This document shows, piece by piece, positions 1 through 6,845 of a stretch of 7,723 bases of DNA. A model generated the notes under the pieces. It did no database searches. It was not told the origin of the DNA and worked only from the letters and a program-made list of their open reading frames with translations. Source of the stretch: Petrocella sp024636985. GTDB taxonomy: Bacteria > Bacillota > Clostridia > Lachnospirales > Vallitaleaceae. Position numbers and translations under genes: made by a program. The stretch's first letter is position 1. Each line of letters begins with the position of its first letter. The stretch spans positions 1 through 7,723 of the forward strand of contig JAGXFY010000087.1 of the NCBI GenBank assembly GCA_024636985.1, given 5' to 3'.

Positions 1-1
1 T

Positions 2-1879
2 AAAAGGTTTGTATCCATGGCGGACAGACATGCTGTTTTTTACAAAATAGTTATCATACCTCTTACAAAAACAACGTTTATTGAGGTTAAAACGGGCATC
101 AATAGTAGGATGACAAATTCAGGAGCACAGCATTTTTATGAACTGGAGAAAAGGGTTTATAATCATAGAACCATGCAATACTGTCAAAAAACTTATGAAA
201 CGGATATTGACATCATCCTTACAGTCAGCGTTGAAGCAGAAGGTAAGCATCGTTATGAAAGTGATCGTAGACGCTTATATACAATTATTCATAAAGAGGT
301 TAAAAAAAATGAAGTCTTTAATATTACAAAAAAGTGTCACATCAGAACAAGTATCGATCAAGCGTTTTCAAAGGACTATGAATTTGAAAAAGCGAAGCGT
401 CTAGCCTTAGAAAAATTGGATGAAATAAGTGGCTTAGAATATGAAACTTTGTTGGAGGAATCATCTCAGGTATGGCGTGATTTTTATCAAGAAAACAATA
501 TAATAATAGAAAGTCAAAACAATTTTGATCAATTGGCCGTGAATTTTGCATTATACCACTTGAACATCATGCACCCATCCGACAACAGATTCAGTATTCC
601 GGCGAAAGGACTCAGTGGTGAAGGGTACAAAGGGCATGTGTTTTGGGATACAGAAATATTCTTGTTGCCCTTTTATATGTATACCAGACCTCAAAAAGCC
701 AGAGAACTCTTAGAATATCGATACAGGCATTTGGGAAAGGCCCAGGAAAAAGCAATGAAGCAGGGTTACCAAGGGGCTCTATATCCTTGGGAATGCGGTG
801 GAACAGGAGATGAAGAGACACCGGATTATGCAGCTACGAACATAAAAACAGGCACAAGGGAAAAGGTTTGGTCAGCCCAAAAAGAACATCATATTGTTGC
901 AGATATTGGTTATAGTATCATTCAGTATTATAATGCGACCAAGGATGTACAGTTTATGTTAGATATGGGTCTAGAAATGCTAAGAGAATGTGCCAAATTC
1001 TGGATCAGTCGAGGCCGGTTATGGGACGGTAAGATACAGATATTAGATTGTATTGGGCCGGATGAGTACACAGAACATATAGACAACAACGCCTACACCA
1101 ATTACATGGCGTGGTATGTCGTAAGAGCGACAGTTGAGTTGCATGCGCACTTAAAAGTAATTCTAGAAGACCAACCCTATTTGGAGTTTATTCAGGGCAT
1201 ATATTTGCCTACAATGAATGAGCAGAATATTTTACCACAAGATGATACTTTCTTATCAAAGCCCATCATTGATGTTGAAAAATATAGAGCATCTAAGTCA
1301 AAACAAAGTATCTTGAAAGACCACACAAGACATGAGGTTGTTAACCTACAGGTCTTAAAGCAAGCAGATGTTATTATGCTGATGTACTTATTAAGTGAGC
1401 AGTTTATTGAACGGGATTTCCTTAAGAACTTTTATTACTATGAAGAAAAAACCATACACGACTCATCTTTAAGTATGAGTATCCATTGTATTATTGCCAC
1501 CTATTTTAATGGAATCTCACAGGCATATGATTGTTTTGAAAAAGGTTGTCGTATTGACCTTGGAGACAATGCACAATCCTCTACAGATGGTATCCATGCG
1601 GCATCTCTTGGTGCTATATGGCAAGCGGTTGTGATGGGGTTTGGTGGTGTGAATACCAGACACGACGTGTTGAGCATCAACCCCAAGTTACCGGAAGTTT
1701 GGAAGAAAATTGTGTTTCCGTTTGTATGGAAAAGTACGAAGTTGCTCATAACGGTTGAATCACAGAGGATCACCGTAGAAAACAAGAGTGAAGTCGGTAT
1801 TATGCTGATGGTTAGAAATAAACTTTTTGAACTTGAAGGAAGAGGTACACTTGAGGTTAATGATGGAAATGGAGGCTGA
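2..1879 (+). CDS. GH65 family glycoside phosphorylase (kojibiose phosphorylase/YcjT-like), 5'-truncated by the window edge
   Basis: Cytoplasmic enzyme expected to phosphorolyse an alpha-glucosidic disaccharide to beta-glucose-1-phosphate plus glucose or another acceptor. The frame stays open to the window edge, and the codons before the first ATG (position 17) read KRFVS, continuing into MADRH, a stretch typical of the interior of the GH65 N-terminal beta-sandwich. Family members are about 750-780 residues and only about 625 are visible, so roughly 130-150 are missing and ATG 17 is not the start. Seen in order: VFWDTE of the (alpha/alpha)6 barrel (638-655), GPDEY (1055-1069) whose Glu codon at 1064-1066 matches the family general acid, DNNAYTNYMA just after it, KQADV (from 1358), and a conserved STDGIHAAS segment near 1580 in the phosphate-binding region. 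A short C-terminal beta domain follows. The beta-phosphoglucomutase downstream fits a beta-G1P product. Family is secure. Kojibiose is inferred from the ycj-like context; trehalose, nigerose or glucosylglycerol remain possible. Confidence 0.93.
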   Translation, partial: KRFVSMADRHAVFYKIVIIPLTKTTFIEVKTGINSRMTNSGAQHFYELEKRVYNHRTMQYCQKTYETDIDIILTVSVEAEGKHRYESDRRRLYTIIHKEVKKNEVFNITKKCHIRTSIDQAFSKDYEFEKAKRLALEKLDEISGLEYETLLEESSQVWRDFYQENNIIIESQNNFDQLAVNFALYHLNIMHPSDNRFSIPAKGLSGEGYKGHVFWDTEIFLLPFYMYTRPQKARELLEYRYRHLGKAQEKAMKQGYQGALYPWECGGTGDEETPDYAATNIKTGTREKVWSAQKEHHIVADIGYSIIQYYNATKDVQFMLDMGLEMLRECAKFWISRGRLWDGKIQILDCIGPDEYTEHIDNNAYTNYMAWYVVRATVELHAHLKVILEDQPYLEFIQGIYLPTMNEQNILPQDDTFLSKPIIDVEKYRASKSKQSILKDHTRHEVVNLQVLKQADVIMLMYLLSEQFIERDFLKNFYYYEEKTIHDSSLSMSIHCIIATYFNGISQAYDCFEKGCRIDLGDNAQSSTDGIHAASLGAIWQAVVMGFGGVNTRHDVLSINPKLPEVWKKIVFPFVWKSTKLLITVESQRITVENKSEVGIMLMVRNKLFELEGRGTLEVNDGNGG

Positions 1880-1881
1880 GC

Positions 1882-2868
1882 ATGAAAAGCTTCAGAATCA
1901 CTTCAAATGAGAAAGCGGAATTATATTTATTAGAAGAAGAAGTGGATGAACCAAGTGCTACCCAAGTACAAGTGGAAGTGGTAACATCGGTCGTGAGTCC
2001 TGGTACAGAGCGAGCATTTATTCTAAGCATGGAAAATACCGATCGAATCTATCCCAGAACACTTGGTTATAGTGTTGCAGGCATAGTCAAAAAAGTAGGT
2101 AAGAAGATTGAAGGCTTCAAAATTGGGGACAGGGTTGCAGGTGTACTGGCTCATAGAAGCCTCGGTAATATTGAGGAACATAATCTGGTTCATATTCCAG
2201 ATGGCGTGACTTTTGAAGAAGCTGCATTCGTTCGAATAGGTGTAATTGCCATGCAAGGGGTTAGAAAAGCAAGGATAGAGCTGGGGGAAGGTGTACTTGT
2301 CTACGGATTGGGACTTATTGGGCAGATTGCGATGCAACTTGCCAAGGCAAATGGTGCACTGCCGGTTATTGGTATAGATCTTGTGCCAAGTAAGTTGCAG
2401 CTGGCCAAAGAAAATGGTTGTAACTATGTATACGATGGCAATATAGATGACTTGGAAGAAGCATTAAAGGCGATTCATCATGGTAATCTGCCTCAAGTGG
2501 TTATTGAGTCGACAGGTTTTCCAAAACCCATAGAATTGTCTCTCCGGTATGCGCAAGTATTTGGAAGGGTGGTCATACTTGGGAGTACCCGTGGGCATTC
2601 GGAGATTAACTTTTATAGAGATGTGCATAAAAAGGGACTTACTATAATTGGTGCTCATATTTCAATGAACCCCAAGGTCCAATCATACCCTGCTTATTGG
2701 AGCTTTAAAGATAACGCTATATGTTTTTTAGACATGATTCAAGACAAGAGGGTCAATGTCATTTCCCTTATATCAAATCGGGAGCGTTTCAGAGACTATG
2801 AGGCAATCTATGAAAATGTACTAGGAAATAATGAAGCTTATATCACGTCAATAATTAACTGGTGCTAG
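1882..2868 (+). CDS. MDR-family NAD-dependent dehydrogenase, YcjQ/BchC-like, lacking zinc ligands
   Basis: A 328-residue medium-chain dehydrogenase with an N-terminal GroES-like domain (about 1-120) and a Rossmann domain (about 135-280). The nucleotide-binding motif GLGLIG is at 142-147, and Asp166 closes the second strand, which favours NAD over NADP. The usual catalytic-zinc positions are replaced: the C-G-T-D segment reads S39-P-G-T-E43 and the G-H-E segment reads G62-Y-S64. The four-Cys structural-zinc lobe is absent; the protein has only three cysteines, all in the second half. E. coli YcjQ, which oxidises D-gulosides at C3, belongs to the same non-canonical type. Start is ATG with GGAGG at 1871-1875, inside the end of the GH65 gene, and the gap is 2 nt, suggesting translational coupling. 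Generic annotation would be zinc-binding alcohol or sorbitol dehydrogenase. A role as C3 oxidoreductase of a sugar glycoside is inferred from family resemblance and neighbours. Confidence 0.88.
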   Translation: MKSFRITSNEKAELYLLEEEVDEPSATQVQVEVVTSVVSPGTERAFILSMENTDRIYPRTLGYSVAGIVKKVGKKIEGFKIGDRVAGVLAHRSLGNIEEHNLVHIPDGVTFEEAAFVRIGVIAMQGVRKARIELGEGVLVYGLGLIGQIAMQLAKANGALPVIGIDLVPSKLQLAKENGCNYVYDGNIDDLEEALKAIHHGNLPQVVIESTGFPKPIELSLRYAQVFGRVVILGSTRGHSEINFYRDVHKKGLTIIGAHISMNPKVQSYPAYWSFKDNAICFLDMIQDKRVNVISLISNRERFRDYEAIYENVLGNNEAYITSIINWC

Positions 2869-2872
2869 GAGG
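2867..2872 (+). promoter_or_regulatory. Shine-Dalgarno AGGAGG fixing a TTG start
   Basis: A perfect AGGAGG overlaps the TAG stop of the preceding dehydrogenase and ends 8 nt before TTG at 2881. The encoded MKKVNFAIIGCG is the expected start of a Gfo/Idh/MocA Rossmann fold, so the TTG start is well supported. Confidence 0.9.
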
Positions 2873-2880
2873 CGATTCTA

Positions 2881-3873
2881 TTGAAAAAGGTAAATTTTGC
2901 TATAATTGGCTGCGGAACAATCTCAAGTACCCATATTGCTGCATTAAAGGAAATTTCAAAAGCCCAGTTGATTGCAGTCTATGATCGATCTATTGAAAAA
3001 GTACAAGCAATCGCACAAATAGAGCATGTAAAAGGATATACAGATATGGAGTCTTTACTAGCTGATGATGAGGATGATGCGGTCATTATACTAACAGCAA
3101 GTGGTATGCACGCGGATATGGGTATTAAAGCGGCCCAAGCAAAAAAACATGTGATCGTAGAAAAACCAATAGATATCGATGTGGATAAAGCCAAACACTT
3201 AATCAAACAATGTGGACAAAATAATGTTAAGCTGAGCTGTATTTTTCAACACCGCTATGATCAGGATACCATAACCCTTAAAGAAGCGATTGAAGACAAT
3301 AAGCTTGGGGTCATCCATTCGGGTTGTTGTCATACCAAGTGGTTTCGTAGCCAAGCTTATTATGATGAGACCCCATGGAGAGGGACTAAAGAACTGGATG
3401 GTGGGGGTGCACTTATGAATCAAAGTATACATCAACTGGATCTTTTCCAATATTTGATGGGTGATGTAGAGGAAGTTTTTGGCTATACGGCAACCCGTGC
3501 ACATACAGGTATCGATGTTGAGGATATTGCTATGGCGACTCTAAAGTTCAAAAATGGAGCTATCGGTATACTGGAGGCGAATGTCTGCGCTTATCCCGGA
3601 TTTAATACAAGAATTGATCTATGTGGTAGCAAGGGTACCGTTATTCTAGAAGACAATAAAGTCACCCATTGGGCATTAAAAAGTGGTGAAACCTACCAAA
3701 GCAGGAAAACTGATTTTCCACATAAAGAACAGTTGGAAGAAATCACAAATGCCATCTTAGAAAACAGAGATCCTCTGGTTACAGGCGATGAAGCATTAAA
3801 GTCCTTGATATTAGTAGAGGCAATTTATCAATCAAGCATATTAGGTAGACCCATTAAGGTTGACTATCGATAG
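2881..3873 (+). CDS. Gfo/Idh/MocA family NAD(P)-dependent oxidoreductase (YcjS-like)
   Basis: A 330-residue cytoplasmic oxidoreductase. The N-terminal Rossmann fold (1-120) carries G10-C-G-T-I-S and the family E94-K95-P96 motif, whose Lys is a catalytic residue. The C-terminal alpha/beta domain has GGGALMNQSIHQLD, with His184 at the family's catalytic position; the Asp found four residues before this His in inositol dehydrogenases is Asn180 here, a common variant. Length is normal and no segment is missing. It starts with TTG, 12 nt after the MDR dehydrogenase, and the GH4 gene follows 9 nt downstream. In E. coli, YcjS reduces a 3-keto-glucoside to the glucoside, working as partner to YcjQ. 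The same pairing next to a GH65 phosphorylase and beta-phosphoglucomutase suggests the same role here. Alternatives in this broad family include inositol or other sugar dehydrogenases; exact substrate cannot be read from sequence. Confidence 0.9.
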   Translation: MKKVNFAIIGCGTISSTHIAALKEISKAQLIAVYDRSIEKVQAIAQIEHVKGYTDMESLLADDEDDAVIILTASGMHADMGIKAAQAKKHVIVEKPIDIDVDKAKHLIKQCGQNNVKLSCIFQHRYDQDTITLKEAIEDNKLGVIHSGCCHTKWFRSQAYYDETPWRGTKELDGGGALMNQSIHQLDLFQYLMGDVEEVFGYTATRAHTGIDVEDIAMATLKFKNGAIGILEANVCAYPGFNTRIDLCGSKGTVILEDNKVTHWALKSGETYQSRKTDFPHKEQLEEITNAILENRDPLVTGDEALKSLILVEAIYQSSILGRPIKVDYR

Positions 3874-3882
3874 GAGGCTCAT

Positions 3883-5250
3883 ATGGAATATGGTGAAAAT
3901 AGCTGTAAAGATATTAAAATATGCTATATCGGTGGTGGATCTCAAGGCTGGGCATGGAAACTGATGAGCGACTTGCATATGGAAAAAAGTCTGTCCGGCA
4001 CCATAAGCCTTTACGATATTGATCATGAGGCAGCTAAAATAAATGCCCTTATTGGCAATACCATATCAAGTTATGAGGGCACACGGGGAAACTGGGAATA
4101 TCAAAGTGTAGCTTCATTAGAAGAAGGCCTTCGTGGCGCTGACTTCGTCATCATTTCAATTCTTCCCGGTACGTTCAAAGAAATGTATTCAGATGTTCAT
4201 ACGCCGGAAAAATATAATATTTTCCAGTCAGTGGGAGATACGATAGGACCTGGAGGATTATTACGAGCACTAAGAACAATTCCTATGTATGAGGTTATTG
4301 CCAATGCCATTAAGACGTACGCTAAAGACGCATGGGTCATAAATTATACAAACCCCATGTCTATTTGTGTGGGTGCGTTATATGCAACTTTTCCGGAAAT
4401 CAAAGCATTTGGATGTTGCCATGAAGTCTTTGGTGCTCAAAGACTTTTAAGTATGGCATTAAAAGAATTTGAAGGCATTGATGAGACCGACCGACATGAA
4501 TTGAGAACCAATGTGTTAGGCATCAATCATTTTACTTGGATCGATCAGGCCAGTTATAAGCATTATGTTTTAATGCCTATATACAGTAAGTTTGTTGATC
4601 GGTATTTCAAAAAAGGTGTGGTTGATAAAGAGACAGAAGGTCCTTTTATGTCTCTTAATAAAGTCAAATTTGATTTATATAAAAGATATGGTATCATCGC
4701 TGCGGCTGGGGATCGACATCTTGCTGAGTTTGTCCCAGACTATATCAGAGATAAAGAAACAGTCCCAAAATGGGGTTATCAATTAACTTCAGTCGATTGG
4801 CGCATTAAAAACAAAGAATATCTAATAGAGCTTAGTAAAGCCTATGCAAGTAGAAAAAAGGTCATACCCATTGAAGCATCAGGAGAAGAAGGGGTACGGC
4901 AAATAAAAGCCCTGGTCGGGTTAGGGGACTTGATGACCAATGTTAACTTGCCTAATCAACATCAGTTTAGTTGTAATCAGAAGGTGGTTGTAGAGACCAA
5001 TGCCTTTTTTACAAAGGATAGTGTGCGCCCATTGATTGCAGGTGAACTACCGGATGAGATTAACGTGATGATGGAAACACATATGAACAATCAGAATATT
5101 ATTCTAAAGGCCGGTCTTATGCGTGATCTGAAGCTAGCCTTTGCGGCTTTTATCAACGATCCTTTGGTAAAGAACATGAGCGATTCACAAGCCCAGGCTT
5201 TGTTTGATGAGATGTTAATGAACACGCAAGCATATTTAACGACCTACTAA
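3883..5250 (+). CDS. GH4 family NAD- and metal-dependent glycosidase, LplD (alpha-galacturonidase)-like
   Basis: A 455-residue protein of GH4. This family hydrolyses glycosides by an unusual redox route: hydride removal at C3 to NAD+, elimination, water addition and re-reduction, with a divalent metal, often Mn2+. Seen: the NAD-binding loop GGGSQGW (17-23), NYTNPMS (154-160), FGCCHEVFG (176-184) in which Cys179 aligns with the family's metal-binding Cys, GINHFTW (213-219) with metal-ligand His216, and AAGDRHLAEF further on. The double-Cys CCHEVFG form resembles the B. subtilis LplD group (alpha-galacturonidase) rather than phospho-glucosidases, and no PTS gene is visible. AGGAGG at 3872-3877 overlaps the upstream stop and lies 5 nt before the ATG, so it is co-transcribed with the dehydrogenases. 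The true substrate may be an unphosphorylated uronide or a 3-keto or epimeric glycoside, given the neighbours. Family assignment is firm; specificity is open. Confidence 0.92.
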   Translation: MEYGENSCKDIKICYIGGGSQGWAWKLMSDLHMEKSLSGTISLYDIDHEAAKINALIGNTISSYEGTRGNWEYQSVASLEEGLRGADFVIISILPGTFKEMYSDVHTPEKYNIFQSVGDTIGPGGLLRALRTIPMYEVIANAIKTYAKDAWVINYTNPMSICVGALYATFPEIKAFGCCHEVFGAQRLLSMALKEFEGIDETDRHELRTNVLGINHFTWIDQASYKHYVLMPIYSKFVDRYFKKGVVDKETEGPFMSLNKVKFDLYKRYGIIAAAGDRHLAEFVPDYIRDKETVPKWGYQLTSVDWRIKNKEYLIELSKAYASRKKVIPIEASGEEGVRQIKALVGLGDLMTNVNLPNQHQFSCNQKVVVETNAFFTKDSVRPLIAGELPDEINVMMETHMNNQNIILKAGLMRDLKLAFAAFINDPLVKNMSDSQAQALFDEMLMNTQAYLTTY

Positions 5251-5303
5251 TCAAGAACCCTTGCATCTAGGATGAATTACATATAAATAAGGAGTTTAAG
5301 AAG

Positions 5304-5942
5304 ATGAAATATAAAGCCATAATATTTGATTTGGATGGTGTTATTTGTCATACAGATCAATACCATTATGAAGCATGGAAAAAAATAACCCAGCAATTAG
5401 GTATTGAATTTGATGAAAAAATTAACAACCGGCTTCGGGGTATTAGTCGTATGGAAAGTCTAGATGTCATCTTGGAAAACTACGATTCAGTTATGTCTGA
5501 AACAGAGAAAATGGTTTATGCGAATGAGAAAAATGAAATATATAAGGCACTCATGATGAACCTGACTGACGATGATTTAAGTGAAGAAGTAAGAGACACT
5601 CTAGATCATCTAAGGCGCTTGGGTTATAAACTCGCCATTGGCTCATCCAGTAAGAATTCAAGACTCATTTTAGAACGACTGGGTTTAAAAGATTACTTTG
5701 ATGCCATTTCAGATGGAAACAACATCACGGATTCAAAACCATCTCCGGAGGTGTTTATTAAAGCGGCCCAGTACCTACAGATGCCTCAAGAAGATTGTCT
5801 AGTGGTTGAAGATGCTGTAGCCGGTCTAGAAGCAGCAAAAGCGGCTCATATGGATTGTGCTGCCATTGGTGATGCCGTTAAATCTAACCGAGCCAACTAC
5901 AATTTGGTTCATTTTAAGGATCTAATTAACATATGTAATTAG
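5304..5942 (+). CDS. pgmB: beta-phosphoglucomutase (HAD superfamily, YcjU-like)
   Basis: A 212-residue cytoplasmic HAD phosphotransferase that converts beta-D-glucose-1-phosphate to glucose-6-phosphate through beta-glucose-1,6-bisphosphate. Active-site residues match Lactococcus lactis beta-PGM (221 aa) closely: nucleophile Asp9 and acid/base Asp11 in FDLDGV, His21 in QYHYEAW, Arg49 in GISRMESL, Ser114 and Asn118 in GSSSKNS, Lys145 in SKPSPEVF, and Glu169-Asp170 in VVEDAVAG. The alpha-helical cap is at about 14-90. Start is ATG with AAGGAG at 5289-5294, 9 nt upstream. It follows GH4 after 53 nt without a convincing terminator, so it is probably the last gene of the operon and channels the GH65 product into glycolysis. 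It converges on the crp-family gene 18 nt away. A general sugar phosphatase is unlikely because Asp11 and the cap His and Arg residues are all present. Confidence 0.94.
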   Translation: MKYKAIIFDLDGVICHTDQYHYEAWKKITQQLGIEFDEKINNRLRGISRMESLDVILENYDSVMSETEKMVYANEKNEIYKALMMNLTDDDLSEEVRDTLDHLRRLGYKLAIGSSSKNSRLILERLGLKDYFDAISDGNNITDSKPSPEVFIKAAQYLQMPQEDCLVVEDAVAGLEAAKAAHMDCAAIGDAVKSNRANYNLVHFKDLINICN

Positions 5943-5960
5943 AACCTTATAATAATCTAT

Positions 5961-6623
5961 TTATAATCTGGTGGTATCCAGTAGGGTAATGCTGGTCCCA
6001 TCATATTCAATAAGACCTTCATTTTTCATCTTTTGTAGTTCACGAGATAAAGAGGTGTGTTGAACGCCAATGCGTTCAGCAAGCGCCTTTTTTGATGAGC
6101 GTAATAGGATTCTGTAAGAACCTTGAAGTATATATTCGTTTTTTAGATAAGCCATCATGCTTTCGCGTATTGTGCGATTGACATAATGCTTGATTCGATC
6201 ACCAAGGAGCATGGCGTGATCGGATATATATTCCAGAAAAAGCCTTAAAAAGGTTGTGTTGCTGGAACATAGGTCGAATAAAAGTTCTTTTTGCAGAATC
6301 AGCAGTGTGGTTTCGGTTTTGGCGGTAACCGTCATGGGGTAATGAGGATTTTTTGAAAAAACCAGATTTCCGCCTAGTATATCATCCGGTAAGAGTGTTG
6401 CAATGGTCATAAGGTTACCGGATTCATCAATACGTTCGACAACCACCTGGCCATTTAGTATGAGTTCAGCGCAAATACAAAGATCCCCTTCAAAATGTAT
6501 GACTTGATCTTTGCTATAGGGTATTATTTTCATTGTTTGATGATGAAGGCTTTCAAGGAGATATTCTTCTGGAATGGCCTTAAGAAGCGTATAATTATTT
6601 TTATGATCAAGTAAGTTATTCAT
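5961..6623 (-). CDS. Crp/Fnr family transcriptional regulator
   Basis: A 220-residue DNA-binding regulator. The N-terminal cyclic-nucleotide-type beta barrel spans about 20-115 (HFEGDLCICAELILNGQVVV, then LLPDDILGGNLVF). A dimerisation helix follows (about 120-150) and a C-terminal winged helix-turn-helix, with KKALAERIGVQHTSLSREL at about 178-196. The loop that binds cAMP phosphate in Crp lacks the usual FGE...R-S/T pattern, and the N-terminal four-Cys cluster of E. coli Fnr is absent; cysteines are only at 49, 51 and 119. cAMP and a classical Fnr cluster are therefore both unlikely, and the effector is unknown. It is divergent from the Fe-S gene, which suggests it controls that gene and itself. 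It is convergent with beta-PGM, so a role in the sugar operon is not indicated. Start ATG has AGGAAAGG 6 nt upstream. Confidence 0.92.
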   Translation of the reverse strand: MNNLLDHKNNYTLLKAIPEEYLLESLHHQTMKIIPYSKDQVIHFEGDLCICAELILNGQVVVERIDESGNLMTIATLLPDDILGGNLVFSKNPHYPMTVTAKTETTLLILQKELLFDLCSSNTTFLRLFLEYISDHAMLLGDRIKHYVNRTIRESMMAYLKNEYILQGSYRILLRSSKKALAERIGVQHTSLSRELQKMKNEGLIEYDGTSITLLDTTRL

Positions 6624-6629
6624 ATAAAA

Positions 6630-6637
6630 CCTTTCCT
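6630..6637 (-). promoter_or_regulatory. Shine-Dalgarno of the crp-family gene, inside the repeat
   Basis: On the minus strand AGGAAAGG lies 6 nt before the ATG. The same CAGGAAAG core recurs in the second repeat copy (6756-6763, complement), so the ribosome binding site is part of the repeated unit. Confidence 0.65.
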
Positions 6638-6680
6638 GTCGAACCGTTCAGAAATATGAGCAGGGCTCATAGCGAGGCGT

Positions 6681-6694
6681 AGCCTCTTTGTTCT
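6681..6694. repeat. Direct repeat copy 1 (14 bp)
   Basis: AGCCTCTTTGTTCT, identical to 6795-6808 and 114 bp apart start to start. It forms the end of repeat unit A, and its first bases pair with GAGGC at 6674-6678. Confidence 0.8.
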
Positions 6695-6716
6695 TCTCTA
6701 GGAAAGCCTATGCTAT

Positions 6717-6743
6717 GTTAATGCGTTGAAGCGTCGCATTAAC
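6717..6743. repeat. 9-bp perfect inverted repeat with 9-nt loop
   Basis: GTTAATGCG (6717-6725) and CGCATTAAC (6735-6743) are exact complements. The hairpin is enclosed by a second pair, AGGAAAG (6700-6706) with CTTTCCT (6756-6762). No T-run follows on either strand, so it is not a typical rho-independent terminator. Confidence 0.75.
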
Positions 6744-6794
6744 TATCAAGGAAATCTTTCCTGCCGGAACAATTTGCTTTGCAAAGCGCGGCAA

Positions 6795-6808
6795 AGCCTC
6801 TTTGTTCT
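6795..6808. repeat. Direct repeat copy 2 (14 bp)
   Basis: AGCCTCTTTGTTCT, identical to 6681-6694. It closes repeat unit B, and its TTGTTC pairs with GAACAA at 6767-6772, making a stem around the GCTTTGCAAAGC palindrome. Confidence 0.8.
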
Positions 6809-6822
6809 GTTACCTTGGTAAC
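6809..6822. promoter_or_regulatory. Dyad GTTACC-TT-GGTAAC, candidate operator
   Basis: A perfect 6-bp dyad with a 2-nt centre, about 70 nt before the 10-codon ORF and overlapping the possible -35 of the Fe-S gene. Its place between a Crp/Fnr-type regulator and its divergent neighbour fits an operator. It could equally be the last hairpin of the repeat region. No match to a named consensus is claimed. Confidence 0.35.
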
Positions 6823-6845
6823 GCCATTCTTTTTAATTCTATTAT
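6816..6845 (+). promoter_or_regulatory. Possible sigma-A promoter for the Fe-S gene
   Basis: TTGGTA (6816-6821), an 18-nt spacer and TATTAT (6840-6845) give 4/6 and 5/6 matches to the -35 and -10 consensus. The region between is T-rich. The -35 lies in the GTTACC/GGTAAC dyad, so a bound regulator there could block it. Confidence 0.4.

Larger units (their letters stand above)
6631..6822. repeat. Palindrome-rich repeat region, two degenerate copies of a hairpin element
   Basis: This 192-bp stretch holds no ORF of note but is dense in dyads. Two units start with CTTTCCTG and end with AGCCTCTTTGTTCT: unit A at 6631-6694 and unit B at 6756-6808. Between them lies a spacer with its own hairpin. 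Dyads seen are TATGAGC/GCTCATA (6655-6671), GAGGC/GCCTC (6674-6686), GTTAATGCG/CGCATTAAC (6717-6743), AGGAA/TTCCT (6749-6762), GCTTTGCAAAGC (6776-6787), CAAAG/CTTTG (6792-6804), an outer GAACAA/TTGTTC (6767-6772 with 6802-6807), and GTTACC/GGTAAC (6809-6822). The pattern is like REP or MITE-type non-autonomous elements, but no target-site duplication or terminal inverted repeat of the whole is clear. If transcribed on the minus strand it forms a highly structured 5' leader for the crp-family mRNA. Confidence 0.75.

Noticed and set aside
17..19. ATG as the true start of the GH65 gene
   Set aside because: The frame is open upstream to the window edge, the upstream codons fit the family, no ribosome binding site precedes it, and the protein would lack about 130-150 N-terminal residues.
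2023..2337. Minus-strand ORF of 104 codons
   Set aside because: It lies fully opposite the conserved dehydrogenase coding sequence and its translation shows no recognisable domain; the other antisense and out-of-frame ORFs in 138-5250 and 7052-7258 are shadows for the same reason.
5261..5287. Promoter TTGCAT...TATAAA before beta-phosphoglucomutase
   Set aside because: The spacer is 15 nt and the transcript would start at or inside the Shine-Dalgarno (5289-5294), so independent translation would fail; readthrough from GH4 is more likely.
5943..6000. Bidirectional terminator between beta-phosphoglucomutase and the crp-family gene
   Set aside because: Only 18 nt separate the genes, with no GC-rich stem or T-run. 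The CTGG...CCAG pairs near 5968-5998 have 4-bp arms only and lie in coding sequence.
6717..6743. Rho-independent terminator
   Set aside because: The 9-bp stem is AT-rich at its base and not followed by a run of T on either strand.
6631..6822. CRISPR array
   Set aside because: There are only two partly similar units with internal palindromes of different sequence, no regular spacers and no cas genes.
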